Assembly (NCBI GenBank): GCA_016716475.1
Contig: JADJWG010000004.1
Location: 682,001 to 746,000 of the forward strand
Length of the DNA stretch: 64,000 nt
From: Phycisphaerales bacterium
GTDB taxonomy: Bacteria; Planctomycetota; Phycisphaerae; UBA1845; Fen-1342
Direction: 5' to 3'
The translations under genes were made by a program, and so were the position numbers. The notes beneath the pieces were generated by a model. The model did no database searches and was not told the origin of the DNA. It worked only from the letters and a program-made list of their open reading frames with translations. This document shows, in pieces, positions 26,397 to 35,659 of this stretch. The number at the start of each line of letters is the position of its first letter. The first letter of the stretch is position 1.

Positions 26397-26861
26397 ATGA
26401 CAGCGCGACAACGCCATGCAACGACCGTCATCCCGGCGGCCCTAGACCTGCCGCAGGCACTGTCTGAAGAGCCGGATGTCACAGATCCCAACGAGCAGCG
26501 GGGAGACGATGACCCCTCCGTAACGGACGATCGGCGCAGTGGCTTGGATCGCCGGAGCGGTTTGGACCGCCGCGAGAGCGACGATCAAAGGTCGGACCTC
26601 GACCGCCGGCGTGGGCCAGGGCGTAGACGAACGGACTACCGACGTGCGGCCGAAGAAGGCCACATGACGGACGAGCAGCTTGATTTCCTCAAGGCCGTGG
26701 ACGAGTACAAGCGAGTGAACGACCGCCCGTTCCCCACCCTGACGGAAGTGCTCGACCTGTTGCTCTACCTTGGTTACCGGAAGGTGGCACCGGTCGGTGA
26801 ATTCAAACTGACGAAGGGGCGACAAACGCCGATCCGGGAAGGTCGGGGCGAAGACGAATAA
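26397..26861 (+). CDS. Small protein with repeated D-R-R motifs
   Basis: A 154-residue protein that I do not recognise by name. The central part has tandem degenerate repeats (SGLDRRSGLDRRESDDQR), ending in a very basic GRRRTDYRR. The last 60 residues form a helical domain (DEQLDFLKAVDEYKRVNDRP, then TLTEVLDLLLYLGYRKVA), which looks like a small winged-helix or DNA-binding unit. The first ATG is at 26397 with no clear ribosome site, so the true start may be later. Alternating acidic and basic repeats suggest nucleic-acid or self-association. It stands alone on the plus strand. Confidence 0.5.
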   Translation: MTARQRHATTVIPAALDLPQALSEEPDVTDPNEQRGDDDPSVTDDRRSGLDRRSGLDRRESDDQRSDLDRRRGPGRRRTDYRRAAEEGHMTDEQLDFLKAVDEYKRVNDRPFPTLTEVLDLLLYLGYRKVAPVGEFKLTKGRQTPIREGRGEDE

Positions 26862-27114
26862 CCGTCTACAAGATCCCTCGACTCATCGAGAATATTACCT
26901 GAACGCACCGCTCACGGTAATTGAACAGCGGGTGCGCCGGGGGTGTCCGCGCCCGGGTACCCTGCAACAATTGCCGGATACGTTTAAGGCGCACAAGTTG
27001 CACTGCCGATAAGTCCTTTGAGGAGTTGAATTTGTGCCTTTGGGCGGCGGCTTGCGTCAAACGTGGTGTAGTCGTGGCCTAAGGATGGTTGAACGCCGAA
27101 GGGAGTAACGAGTC

Positions 27115-27405
27115 ATGTCGCCATCCAACAAGAACGGAGTTCGGTCGAAGTGGCGGAGTCGCAGTCGGGTAGCGTATGCCGTCCGACACATGCTGCCGCG
27201 GTGGTCCAGTGCGGTATCAGCGGAATGGTGGCATTCCGGCCGGCTGCGGAGTCACTGGCGCGAGGAGTGGGCTGCGGGCGTCTCCGGGGAACTGCTCGGT
27301 GGCGTGATCCAACTCCGGAAGCGCATTCGTGCGCGCGCTTATGACCTGGATCGTGGCACGGAGGCCGTAGTCGCAGGTCTCCTGCGAGAGCTGCACGCCC
27401 GGTAA
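27115..27405 (+). CDS. Small basic protein of unknown function
   Basis: A 96-residue, Arg- and Trp-rich reading frame with GGGAG nine bases before its ATG. No membrane segment or known motif is visible; the C-terminal half could form an amphipathic helix (LLGGVIQLRKRIRARAYDLD). Its position upstream of rpmF, with a 230-base gap, gives no clear functional clue. It could be a real small gene or chance. Confidence 0.4.
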   Translation: MSPSNKNGVRSKWRSRSRVAYAVRHMLPRWSSAVSAEWWHSGRLRSHWREEWAAGVSGELLGGVIQLRKRIRARAYDLDRGTEAVVAGLLRELHAR

Positions 27406-27636
27406 CTGCGGGCGATCGATTGTCGGGAGCGTGAGGGAGGGGCCGGGGGAATCAGACCTGTTACCTGTGGAAGGCGTAGGTGGTGTCGCCAGAATCGGGT
27501 GCGGCCTTGACAGCACCGCTGACCCGGCGTAGCTTCACCCATTCAAAATACGACCGCGGGCCACTCGCCGGGTCTTAGCGTACCGGTTGGGGGTCGGTTG
27601 CGCTCCCGGTGTAAAGCATCGGAAAGGATTTTCGGC

Positions 27637-27822
27637 ATGTTACCGGTAACCAAGAAGAGCAAGATGCGGAAACGCACCCGGCGAGCGCATCAAGCCCTGA
27701 CCGCGGCGCAACTGCTGGCCTGTCCGCAATGTGGGCGGGCGAAGCGGTCGCATGTGGCGTGTGGCAATTGCGGCTACGTGAATAGTCATACCCGGATCGA
27801 CATCGGCACGACGGAAGGGTAG
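27637..27822 (+). CDS. rpmF: 50S ribosomal protein L32
   Basis: A 61-residue ribosomal protein of normal length. The basic N terminus (KKSKMRKRTRRAHQAL) is followed by a zinc ribbon CPQC...CGNC, the zinc-binding form of L32. GGAAAGGA lies eight bases before the ATG at 27637. In many bacteria rpmF heads the plsX-fab cluster, and that is so here: plsX starts 103 bases downstream. Confidence 0.93.
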   Translation: MLPVTKKSKMRKRTRRAHQALTAAQLLACPQCGRAKRSHVACGNCGYVNSHTRIDIGTTEG

Positions 27823-27839
27823 GCCGCTCGGAGCGGCCT
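27821..27839 (+). terminator. Hairpin overlapping the rpmF stop codon
   Basis: A perfect 8-base stem (AGGCCGCT with AGCGGCCT) and a three-base loop begin in the rpmF stop codon. No T-run follows, so it may attenuate transcription between rpmF and plsX and not end it. Confidence 0.45.
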
Positions 27840-27925
27840 GACCGCGAAGGGTCGGCGCGCGGCCGATCGGCGGTTCCCGGCGGTGTACGATGCGCGGTGG
27901 CACGATGCCATTGGGAGATGACTCC

Positions 27926-28939
27926 ATGCGGATCGGCATGGACGCGATGGGGGGCGACTTTGCACCACGGGAGATTCTCCTGGGCGTGCGGGACGGACTC
28001 GCGTTTCTCGGTGACAACGACGCGCTCGTGCTGTACGGCCCGGAGGAGGTCGTACAGGCGGAACTGGGGGCGATCGGCCTTACCGATCCACGGATTGCAA
28101 TCGTCCATTGCCCGCAGGTCGTGGGTATGGACGACTCCCCGATGGAGGCGATCAAGACCAAGCGCAACTCGAGCATCGTGCGACTGGCTGTGGACGCCGG
28201 GGCGGGCCAGCTCGATGCGGTGATCTCGGCGGGAAACACCGGTGCGTTTGCAGGCGCCTGCCAACTGAAGCTGGGGGTTATCGAAGGCATTTCACGACCT
28301 GGCATAGCCATTGTTATGCCGACGTTCCATGGGCCGGTGCTGATTTGTGATGTTGGCGCTAACCCTACGCCGAAGGCACACCATTTGTACGACTACGCCC
28401 GGATGTGCCTGTGCTACAGCAAGCTGATCCTTAAGGTCGAACGGCCGCGCGTCGGCATTGTCTCGATCGGCGAAGAGGCGGCCAAGGGCAGCCCCCTGGT
28501 GAAGGAAGCCCGCGCCCTGATGGAGAAGGATCCGGCGGTGCATTTCGAAGGCAACGTCGAAGGTCGGGATATCTTTGGCGGGCACTGCGACATCGCCGTA
28601 TGCGACGGCTTTGTCGGCAACGTGATCCTGAAGTTGACGGAGGGCCTCGCTGAAGGTTTGTTCAAGACCATTATCCACGAGATCAAGGTGGAGAGTCCGG
28701 AGCTTGTTCCGCGCTTTGAGCCCATCGTGGACCGGATCTGGAAGCGGCATGATTTCGCGGAGTACGGCGGTGCGCCGCTGCTCGGCGTGGGCAAGGTATC
28801 GATCATCTGTCACGGCCGCAGCGATCGAAAGGCCATTATGAACGCGATCCGGGTATCCGTGGAGCAGGTGCGTCATGACCTGGTGGGAGCACTGATCGCG
28901 GATCTCAAACCGGAACCGCAACACGGGGATGCTGCATGA
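27926..28939 (+). CDS. plsX: Phosphate acyltransferase PlsX
   Basis: A 337-residue enzyme that converts acyl-ACP and phosphate to acyl-phosphate, the acyl donor for the first step of phospholipid synthesis. The family start MRIGMDAMGGDFAP is present, followed by ISAGNTGAF and the conserved NVEGRDIFGG and CDGFVGNVILK motifs, so it should be active. GGGAG lies ten bases before the ATG at 27926. The stop overlaps the fabH start (ATGA), so translation is coupled. It is peripheral at the cytoplasmic membrane. Confidence 0.95.
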   Translation: MRIGMDAMGGDFAPREILLGVRDGLAFLGDNDALVLYGPEEVVQAELGAIGLTDPRIAIVHCPQVVGMDDSPMEAIKTKRNSSIVRLAVDAGAGQLDAVISAGNTGAFAGACQLKLGVIEGISRPGIAIVMPTFHGPVLICDVGANPTPKAHHLYDYARMCLCYSKLILKVERPRVGIVSIGEEAAKGSPLVKEARALMEKDPAVHFEGNVEGRDIFGGHCDIAVCDGFVGNVILKLTEGLAEGLFKTIIHEIKVESPELVPRFEPIVDRIWKRHDFAEYGGAPLLGVGKVSIICHGRSDRKAIMNAIRVSVEQVRHDLVGALIADLKPEPQHGDAA

Positions 28940-29928
28940 AAGTCGAGTGGCCGGTGGAGATCGGCGGCACAGGGATGTGCGTGCCGCCGCGGGTGGTCAC
29001 CAACGACGAGCTCTCCAAGGTCGTGGATACCTCCCATGATTGGATCGTGCAAAGGACCGGCATTCACGAGCGCCGTTGGGTGCAGCCGGGGGAAACCACG
29101 CTTTCGCTTGCAGCCGCGGCCAGTCGCGCTGCCCTGGCCCAGGCGAACCTCGCGCCGGAAGACATTGACCAGATTGTGATTGCGACCGCAACGCCGGAGT
29201 TACCTCTGCCCGCCACGGCCTGCTTGCTGCAGGCGGAACTCGGTTGTCGCTGGATTCCGGCCTTCGACATAGCGGCCGCCTGCAGCGGTTTTGTCTGGGC
29301 GCTCCTGCAAGGAGCGCAGTCCATTGTCACGGGCGTTGCCCGGAACGTGCTTGTCGTCGGGGCCGAGACGCTCAGTAACATCACCGATCGCCAGGACCGT
29401 GCGACTTGTATCCTGTTCGGCGATGCGGCGGGAGCGGCGGTTCTGCGGCCCAGCACGACACCGGGGCGCGGCATTTACGCGGTTGAATGGGGCGCGGACG
29501 GCACTCGGGCGGAGATGATTCATATTCCCGCGGGCGGCGCTCGGCAGCCGGCCACGCAAGCCACCGTCGAGGAGCGCCTGCACTTCATGCACATGCAGGG
29601 GCGGGAGGTATACAAGTTCGCGGTCACGCAGATGCAGGCCGTAATCATGGATGCGTGTCGATCCGCGGGGATCACCCCGGCGGATCTGAAGCTTGCGATT
29701 CCGCACCAGTCCAATCTTCGAATCATCGAATCGGCGTGTGAGCGGTGCGGCCTGCCGATGGACCGGGTCCTTGTGAACATTCAGCGCTATGGCAACACCT
29801 CGGCGGCGTCCGTAGCGGTGGCTCTGCACGAAGCGCGGCAAGCCGGTCGAATCGAGCCCGGTGACTGGGTGCTGCTGCTGGCCTTTGGCGCGGGGTTGAC
29901 CTGGGGTGCAGTGCTCGTGAGGGCCTGA
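28936..29928 (+). CDS. fabH: 3-oxoacyl-ACP synthase III (FabH)
   Basis: A 330-residue condensing enzyme that starts fatty-acid synthesis by joining an acyl-CoA primer to malonyl-ACP. The catalytic triad is complete: Cys116 in DIAAACSGFVWAL, His257 in IPHQSNLRII and Asn287 in QRYGNTSAASV. Its length is typical. The ATG overlaps the plsX stop by four bases, and the fabD start follows its stop after one base. This is the usual plsX-fabH-fabD-fabG order. Confidence 0.95.
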   Translation: MKVEWPVEIGGTGMCVPPRVVTNDELSKVVDTSHDWIVQRTGIHERRWVQPGETTLSLAAAASRAALAQANLAPEDIDQIVIATATPELPLPATACLLQAELGCRWIPAFDIAAACSGFVWALLQGAQSIVTGVARNVLVVGAETLSNITDRQDRATCILFGDAAGAAVLRPSTTPGRGIYAVEWGADGTRAEMIHIPAGGARQPATQATVEERLHFMHMQGREVYKFAVTQMQAVIMDACRSAGITPADLKLAIPHQSNLRIIESACERCGLPMDRVLVNIQRYGNTSAASVAVALHEARQAGRIEPGDWVLLLAFGAGLTWGAVLVRA

Positions 29929-29929
29929 C

Positions 29930-30859
29930 GTGAAAACATCTGCGGGTATCTTTCCGGGACAAGGCGCGCAGCTCGTAGGTATGGGGCGGGATGTCGCGGC
30001 GGCGTATCCGGTTGCAGCGGAGACGTTTGCCGAGGCGGATGCCGTGCTGGGCTTTCCACTGTCGGAGTTATGCTTTGAGGGTCCTGCCGAGCGACTGAAT
30101 GGTACGGATATTCAGCAACCGGCCATCTTCACGACGTGTGTGGCGCTCTACCGGGCAGCGCTGGACGCTGGTCGCTTCAAAGCGGCGGACTTCGTGGCGT
30201 TCGGGGGATTGAGTCTGGGCGAGTACACGGCTTTGCACATTGCCGGTGCACTCTCGTTCGCGGATACGGTGCGATTGGTCTACCGACGCGGGCAACTCAT
30301 GCAGTCCGCGGCGGAGGCGACGCCCAGCGGGATGGTTTCACTGATCGGCGCTGACGAGGACCGGGTGCTGGCGCTGTGCGAGAAGGTGGCACCGCACGGG
30401 CGGCTCTGGCCGGCGAACTACAACTGCCCTGGACAGATCGTGGTGTCCGGCGATAAAGCCGCCTGTGAAGCGGCCGTACCGGTGGCGGGGGAGTGCGATC
30501 TACGGGCGGTTCCGCTTGCGGTGGCGGGCGCGTTTCACAGCGAGATCATGCGACCGGCGGCGGAAGGGTTACGCCAGATGCTGGCTGATTGCGAGATCCG
30601 CAGTCCCGGAACAAGGGTCGTCGCGAACAACAATGCGGAGTATCATACGACGCCGGATGAGATTCGGGCGTCGCTCTATGAGCAACTCGTAAACCCGACC
30701 CGCTGGCATGCGTGCGTCCTGCGGCTGATCGCCGATGGCGTGCAGCAGTTCTGGGAAATTGGGCCAAACCGGCACTTGACCGGCATGCTGCGGAAGATCG
30801 ACCGCAGCGTCAAAGCGGTCAACGTCAGCACCGCGGCAGACGTGGCGGCGGCCCCCTGA
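29930..30859 (+). CDS. fabD: Malonyl-CoA:ACP transacylase (FabD)
   Basis: A 309-residue enzyme that loads malonyl groups onto the acyl carrier protein. It has the GQGAQ oxyanion loop (10-14), the nucleophile Ser95 in GGLSLGEY (Leu where most family members have His before the Ser) and His203 in VAGAFHSEIM. The start is GTG at 29930, one base after the fabH stop. It forms a tight operon with fabH and fabG. Confidence 0.93.
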   Translation: MKTSAGIFPGQGAQLVGMGRDVAAAYPVAAETFAEADAVLGFPLSELCFEGPAERLNGTDIQQPAIFTTCVALYRAALDAGRFKAADFVAFGGLSLGEYTALHIAGALSFADTVRLVYRRGQLMQSAAEATPSGMVSLIGADEDRVLALCEKVAPHGRLWPANYNCPGQIVVSGDKAACEAAVPVAGECDLRAVPLAVAGAFHSEIMRPAAEGLRQMLADCEIRSPGTRVVANNNAEYHTTPDEIRASLYEQLVNPTRWHACVLRLIADGVQQFWEIGPNRHLTGMLRKIDRSVKAVNVSTAADVAAAP

Positions 30860-30875
30860 GACAAGGGGACTTGTC

Positions 30876-31622
30876 ATGAGCACACGCCTTTCGGAACAGG
30901 TGGCGATCGTAACCGGGGGCTCGCGTGGCATCGGCCAGGCGATCTGTATCGCCTTGGCGCGGCAGGGGGCCACAGTCATCGCGGCTTCGCGCTCGGTCGA
31001 GAAAACCAAGGCCTGGATCGCTGAAGCCGGCAGTCTTGAGGGCCAACTGGTCGCGGCGGCGCTCGACGTCACCGATCGCGGGGCCCTGCCGAAGTTCATC
31101 GACGACATCGCCGAGCAATATGGCCGGCTCGACATTCTCGTGAACAATGCCGGCGTCACGCGCGACACGCTGCTGATGAGCATGGAAGACGACCAGTTCG
31201 ATGCGGTCATCGACACCAACCTGCGGGCGGTCTTTGCCGCGATGCGGACGGCCAGCCGACACATGGTCCGGGCACGGCGCGGTCGCATGATCAACATCGG
31301 CAGTGTTTCCGGGTTGATGGGCAATCCCGGCCAGGCCAACTATTCGGCTTCCAAAGCGGGTGTCGTCGGCTTGACGAAGGCGACGGCGAAGGAACTCGGC
31401 AAGCGCGGCATCACGTGCAATGTCGTGGCACCGGGTTTTATCGAGACAGACATGACTGCGAGTCTGCCGGACAAGCTCAAGGATGGTGTGAAGATGCTCA
31501 TTCCCTTGCAGCGCTTCGGGCAGCCCGAGGAGATTGCCGGGCTGGTGGCCTTCCTTGCCGGTCCGGAGTCGAGCTACATCACCGGGCAAGTGTTCGTGGT
31601 CGATGGCGGTCTCTACATGTAA
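30876..31622 (+). CDS. fabG: 3-oxoacyl-ACP reductase (FabG)
   Basis: A 248-residue NADPH-dependent short-chain dehydrogenase that reduces 3-oxoacyl-ACP. It has the cofactor motif TGGSRGIG (13-20), the NNAG motif (90-93) and the catalytic Ser143, Tyr156 and Lys160 (YSASK). AGGGGA precedes the ATG. In most genomes acpP follows directly; here the next gene is a phosphofructokinase, and no acyl carrier protein gene lies in this window. Confidence 0.93.
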   Translation: MSTRLSEQVAIVTGGSRGIGQAICIALARQGATVIAASRSVEKTKAWIAEAGSLEGQLVAAALDVTDRGALPKFIDDIAEQYGRLDILVNNAGVTRDTLLMSMEDDQFDAVIDTNLRAVFAAMRTASRHMVRARRGRMINIGSVSGLMGNPGQANYSASKAGVVGLTKATAKELGKRGITCNVVAPGFIETDMTASLPDKLKDGVKMLIPLQRFGQPEEIAGLVAFLAGPESSYITGQVFVVDGGLYM

Positions 31623-31670
31623 GCGGTGGTCGGGGGCTCGTGGCACAGCGCGCACCGACAGGAGTGTGGC

Positions 31671-32783
31671 GTGGCGAATCAGCAGCGGGTACGGCGGATC
31701 GGCGTCCTGACGGGCGGCGGCGACTGTCCGGGTCTGAACGCGGTGATCCGTGTTGTGACGAAGGCGGCCATCACCGAACTGGGGCTCGAGGTTCTGGGCA
31801 TTGAGGACGGTTTCCTCGGGTTGATCCGCAATCGCATGCGACCGCTCCAGCTCGACGATGTTTCGAACATTCTGACGGCCGGCGGAACGATCCTCGGCAC
31901 CAGCAACAAGGCGAACCCAGCCCGTTTTGCCGTGGGTAAAGATGCCGCGGGTCAGCTCGTGTTCGAGAACGTCATTCCGCGGGTCTTGGAGCACATCGCC
32001 GAACGTCGCATCGACGCCCTGGTCTGTATCGGCGGCGACGGCACCATGACCGGCGCCTACGACCTGATCCAGGCCGGGGTGCCGTGCATCGGGGTCCCGA
32101 AGACGATCGACAACGACCTGATGCACACCGACATCACCTTTGGCTTCACCACGGCGGTGCAGACCGCCACGGAGTGCATCGACAAGCTGCATTCGACCGC
32201 GTCGAGCCACCACCGCATCATGCTGGTCGAGCTGATGGGACGGAATGCCGGCTGGCTCACGCTGCATGCCGGCATCGCCAGCGGCTGCGACGTCGTGCTG
32301 ATCCCTGAGATTCCCTATCAGTTGGACACCATTGCCGAGTATTGCGAGCAACGCAATGCCCGCGGCAAACGTTCCACCTTGATTGCCGTATCGGAGGGCG
32401 CGCGGCCAGAGGGCGGGCAGCAGATCGTCGAAAAGATCGTCCATGACAGCCCCGATCCGGTCCGGCTCGGCGGCGTGGCCACAGTGCTTGCCGAACAGCT
32501 CGCGGACAAGGTCCACCGGGAGACACGGGCGACGATACTCGGGCATGTGCAGCGGGGCGGTACGCCCGTGGCGTTTGATCGGGTGCTCGCGACGCACTTC
32601 GGGTACAAGGCGGTTGACATGATTGCGCACGGCGAGTGGAACCACCTGGTCGTTTACCAGCGTGGCGAGACTGCCACTGTGCCGATTGCCGAAGTCGCCG
32701 GGCAGCAGCGGCAGGTGCCGCCCGAGGACATCCTGATTCGTATGGCGCGGGCCGTCGACACCTGCCTCGGCGCCCCCCGGTAG
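31671..32783 (+). CDS. pfkA: 6-phosphofructokinase
   Basis: A 370-residue glycolytic enzyme that phosphorylates fructose 6-phosphate. It carries GVLTGGGDCPGLNAVIR at the N terminus, the phosphoryl-donor motif GGDGT (121-125) and the catalytic PKTIDND (143-149). Gly in GGDG fits ATP as donor, whereas Lys in PKTIDND is typical of the PPi-type and of the actinobacterial group III enzymes, so donor preference should be tested. The GTG at 31671 has AGGAG six bases upstream and was preferred to the longer ATG start at 31626. It lies 48 bases after fabG and is probably co-transcribed. Confidence 0.9.
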   Translation: MANQQRVRRIGVLTGGGDCPGLNAVIRVVTKAAITELGLEVLGIEDGFLGLIRNRMRPLQLDDVSNILTAGGTILGTSNKANPARFAVGKDAAGQLVFENVIPRVLEHIAERRIDALVCIGGDGTMTGAYDLIQAGVPCIGVPKTIDNDLMHTDITFGFTTAVQTATECIDKLHSTASSHHRIMLVELMGRNAGWLTLHAGIASGCDVVLIPEIPYQLDTIAEYCEQRNARGKRSTLIAVSEGARPEGGQQIVEKIVHDSPDPVRLGGVATVLAEQLADKVHRETRATILGHVQRGGTPVAFDRVLATHFGYKAVDMIAHGEWNHLVVYQRGETATVPIAEVAGQQRQVPPEDILIRMARAVDTCLGAPR

Positions 32784-32798
32784 CCCTCCGGGAGCCGA

Positions 32799-33230
32799 GT
32801 GGCGATGATGATGACCGCCCGGATCACGTTGCGCCGTGCGGTTGCCGGGGGACTCCTGCTCGCGGGAGGGGTGCTCATTGCGTATGTGCTGCGTGCTGGG
32901 CCTGAAGACCTCGGCCGGCGCATTGCGCTCCTGGCACTGGTGGTGACGGGGATCGGCCTGTGCCTGACTGGCTTGATACGGGTACAGCTACCTATTCGCT
33001 TAGTTGTCCGTGTGATTGCACTGGGTTGCACGGCCATTCTCTGGGGGGCGACGCTGGCACTCGGACAGGCCATCGACACGCGCGTGGTGCAGTTCGTGCC
33101 GCGGGAGGATACCGGGCTGCGGGCTGAACTCGCTGAGTGGCGACGGACCGTGGCTGTGCTGGTGTGGATCACGGCCTACCTGACCGCGAGCGTGGCCGTG
33201 TTGCCGGGTCCGGCCCGGAGGCAGTCCTGA
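32799..33230 (+). CDS. Small four-helix membrane protein
   Basis: A 143-residue integral membrane protein that I cannot assign. Four hydrophobic segments are visible at about 13-30, 41-60, 66-88 and 118-138, with the larger charged loop between the last two. It starts at GTG 32799 (GGGAG upstream) or ATG 32805, 15 to 21 bases after the pfkA stop, so it is likely the last gene of the rpmF-fab-pfkA transcript. Confidence 0.6.
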   Translation: MAMMMTARITLRRAVAGGLLLAGGVLIAYVLRAGPEDLGRRIALLALVVTGIGLCLTGLIRVQLPIRLVVRVIALGCTAILWGATLALGQAIDTRVVQFVPREDTGLRAELAEWRRTVAVLVWITAYLTASVAVLPGPARRQS

Positions 33231-33528
33231 AGGCAGGCGGTGCACGAGCTGAAGAAACGGAGCAGAACCGCGTGCGGATGGCGCAACTTGATGATGCGGA
33301 ACTGCCACGTGCGCGCCGACGGAATCGGGTCACGCCGGTGCCGTTGTAGAAGCCGAGAACGACCGTGTCGGCGGCGCACACACGAGCGAATGAGCGATGC
33401 GAGACTGGATGGATCGACAGTGAGTCGGACGTACAGGATCGTAGACCGATTGCGCTCCATCGAACAGAACGGGGCTGAACCTCGCCGGCCAAGTCGTTGA
33501 CGGGCGGGTCGAGCAGCGCGCCGTGCCG
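33231..33528. other. Gap without a recognised gene
   Basis: About 300 bases between convergent genes. Short Arg/Ser-rich frames are present on both strands but none resembles a protein. I saw no clear terminator. Confidence 0.4.
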
Positions 33529-35307
33529 TCAGTCGGCCCCAAGGATAACGTTGTCGAGGCCACCGGTATCGGCACCCTTGCCGAACTCCCCGCGGATCGA
33601 GATGTTGCTGAGCGCCGCGAGCACCGCACGAATCTCGGTTTCGGTTGCGATGGTGGAGGACAACCAGTTGCTCGTCACCAGCCAGCCCGCAGACGTGTCG
33701 AGGGGAATGCTGTACGCCGTCCAGGTGGACTCGGGGTTGGGAGCGTTCCAGTACCACAGGGACTGCGCGCCGTTCGACAGCACCACCAACGGCGCCGCAC
33801 CGACGTTCTCGGGAGTGTCATGGACGCTGCGCAGGTCGAATGACAGGAGCTTGCCGTACAGCGCGCTCCTGTCGCCGTGGAACTTCGCGGGCGAGCGGAA
33901 GAACCAGAAGGTGCCCGGGCCGAGATCATCCCACTGCACGTACCCGCCCGGGTTGCCGCCGGTTGCCGTGTACAGTGGCGCGCCACCGCCAGTAATGTTG
34001 CCGAAGGTGGCGGTGCGCGGACCGATGAACCAACCGTCATCATCGAAGTCGAAAGTACTTGTGACTGGACCCGGAGGGGATTCTTCTTCGCACATGCGCC
34101 GTGAGAGGTCCGCGCTGGCATTCGCCACCAGCCGCACGTTGCTGAGTGCCATCCCCGGCGAGGCATTCACCACCGCCATCGCCTCCTGGATCGAGTCGCA
34201 GGCCGCGTAACGTTCGAAGAAGAGTTTCATCGCGTTGTAGACATTCGTCTGGTAGTGATCTTTCGACAGGCCAATGATCACGCGCTGTGGATTCTCCGGG
34301 TCGTCGAGCTGCGGCAGCATGCCTGCCGAAGCGCAGCCGGCCAGGAACACGATCCCGGGCCCCCCGAAGATGTTCGCATCGAACTGCCGGCGGAAATCGG
34401 TCTCGCTGTAATGGTCGCTGGTGTTCCAGTAGATGCTGTTGGAGAGGGACATACCGATCACGCGCTGCTGCGACGCGCTCTCGTCACCATGGGCAAAGAG
34501 GACGAAGATGTCGTTCGGCCCCATTCCGGAGAGGAGCTGGTTGACCTGTGCGCGGTTGACGTTGTAGCTCTCGGTCGCGTTGGTGCAGCCGACGCTCTGC
34601 ATGATTTGCGCCATGCCCATGACCGCCTGGTACATACCCAAGTCAGACAACCGGCCATTGAAGTACCTGCCGAACGCCGACAAAGCGTAGAACCGGCCGC
34701 ACCGTCGCGGGGTGGCGCTCGTGCCGGGTTTGCGTGGAGGTTCGGTGTCCGCGGGGTGGACCGGCTTCGCGGTGTCCGCGACCAGCAGCTCCGGGCTGGG
34801 TGTGGCCAGCGTGGTCTCGCCGGTTGTCTCATTGTACTTGCGCAGCAGGAAGGGAATCAGCACGGTCCGGGGCTCGATCTCGCCGCCTGGACCGGTCCAG
34901 ATGATTTCCTGCTCGCCGCCGACGAACCGCTGGATTACGTGTACGCAATCGTTCCCTCGACAATGGCGCACGATGACCGCATCCCCAGGATCGTCCAGGT
35001 CGAGCGCGGCCCAGATCAGCTCTGTGCCATCCGCGTCGCGAAGCACGCCGGCCGAGTGGATTTCGCGGGTGCCGTGGAGGGCGCTGGCCGTCGCCAGCCG
35101 TTCCTGAAGCTTCGGGTCGTCCGCGACGATCTGCTCGAATTCACCGATCGGCATGCGCTGTTGCACCCCGTGGGCAGGCGATTGCGGATTGGGTGAATCG
35201 TCCGGGTTCGGGGGGGGTGGACAGCCGCCGAGCAGCAGTCCTGAAAGCAGCATAGCAAGCAGCGCGGCGTTGCCGATGGGGGTGCGGTGTAGAGGTGGAC
35301 GGTGCAT
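33529..35307 (-). CDS. Lipoprotein with caspase-like dyad and laminin-B-like domain
   Basis: A 592-residue lipoprotein. The signal ends in LLGGC and is followed by a Pro-rich linker. A central alpha/beta domain has the paired motifs DIFVLFAHGDES (His about 272) and GIVFLAGCASAG (Cys about 325), the spacing and context of the C14/CHAT clan catalytic dyad. The C-terminal 150 residues read like a laminin-B (domain IV) or carbohydrate-binding beta-sandwich, with FDFDDDGWFIGPRTATFGN at its start and WFFRSPAKFHGDRSALYGK, then LLSFDLR, in the middle. A secreted cysteine peptidase with a matrix-binding module is the simplest reading; activity is unproven. GGAGA lies about eight bases before the ATG. 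It is the last gene before the Rhs island. Confidence 0.7.
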   Translation of the reverse strand: MHRPPLHRTPIGNAALLAMLLSGLLLGGCPPPPNPDDSPNPQSPAHGVQQRMPIGEFEQIVADDPKLQERLATASALHGTREIHSAGVLRDADGTELIWAALDLDDPGDAVIVRHCRGNDCVHVIQRFVGGEQEIIWTGPGGEIEPRTVLIPFLLRKYNETTGETTLATPSPELLVADTAKPVHPADTEPPRKPGTSATPRRCGRFYALSAFGRYFNGRLSDLGMYQAVMGMAQIMQSVGCTNATESYNVNRAQVNQLLSGMGPNDIFVLFAHGDESASQQRVIGMSLSNSIYWNTSDHYSETDFRRQFDANIFGGPGIVFLAGCASAGMLPQLDDPENPQRVIIGLSKDHYQTNVYNAMKLFFERYAACDSIQEAMAVVNASPGMALSNVRLVANASADLSRRMCEEESPPGPVTSTFDFDDDGWFIGPRTATFGNITGGGAPLYTATGGNPGGYVQWDDLGPGTFWFFRSPAKFHGDRSALYGKLLSFDLRSVHDTPENVGAAPLVVLSNGAQSLWYWNAPNPESTWTAYSIPLDTSAGWLVTSNWLSSTIATETEIRAVLAALSNISIRGEFGKGADTGGLDNVILGAD

Positions 35308-35659
35308 GGCGGATCTCCATTATGGATCTGGTGTGTCCCGGGCCGGACTGGAACGTTGTCCGGCCGCTTGGGTGCAGCGAAGCCACCCGGGGAAGAGTGC
35401 AAGAGAATACGTCGTGGGGCAGCGTGGTTGGAAGTGATCGTCGCACGAGCGCGCCCTTCGGATCGAGGGCAAACACGTCGACCCACCGCGAGTCTAGCAT
35501 GGATGGGGTGACCGAATCAAGCTTCAAGGCGGCCGATCCGCCGATACTTACGATGCTGGTGCGGCCGGTGCAGGATTGAACGTGTCGCACACAGGAGCGC
35601 GCGGGCCACCAGTGGGAGTATGCCGTCTTGTCGACCGCGCGTGGTACTGCGCGCCCTTT

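Noticed and set aside
26866..27060. A 64-codon minus-strand frame
   Set aside because: No ribosome site and no resemblance to any protein; it lies in an intergenic gap.
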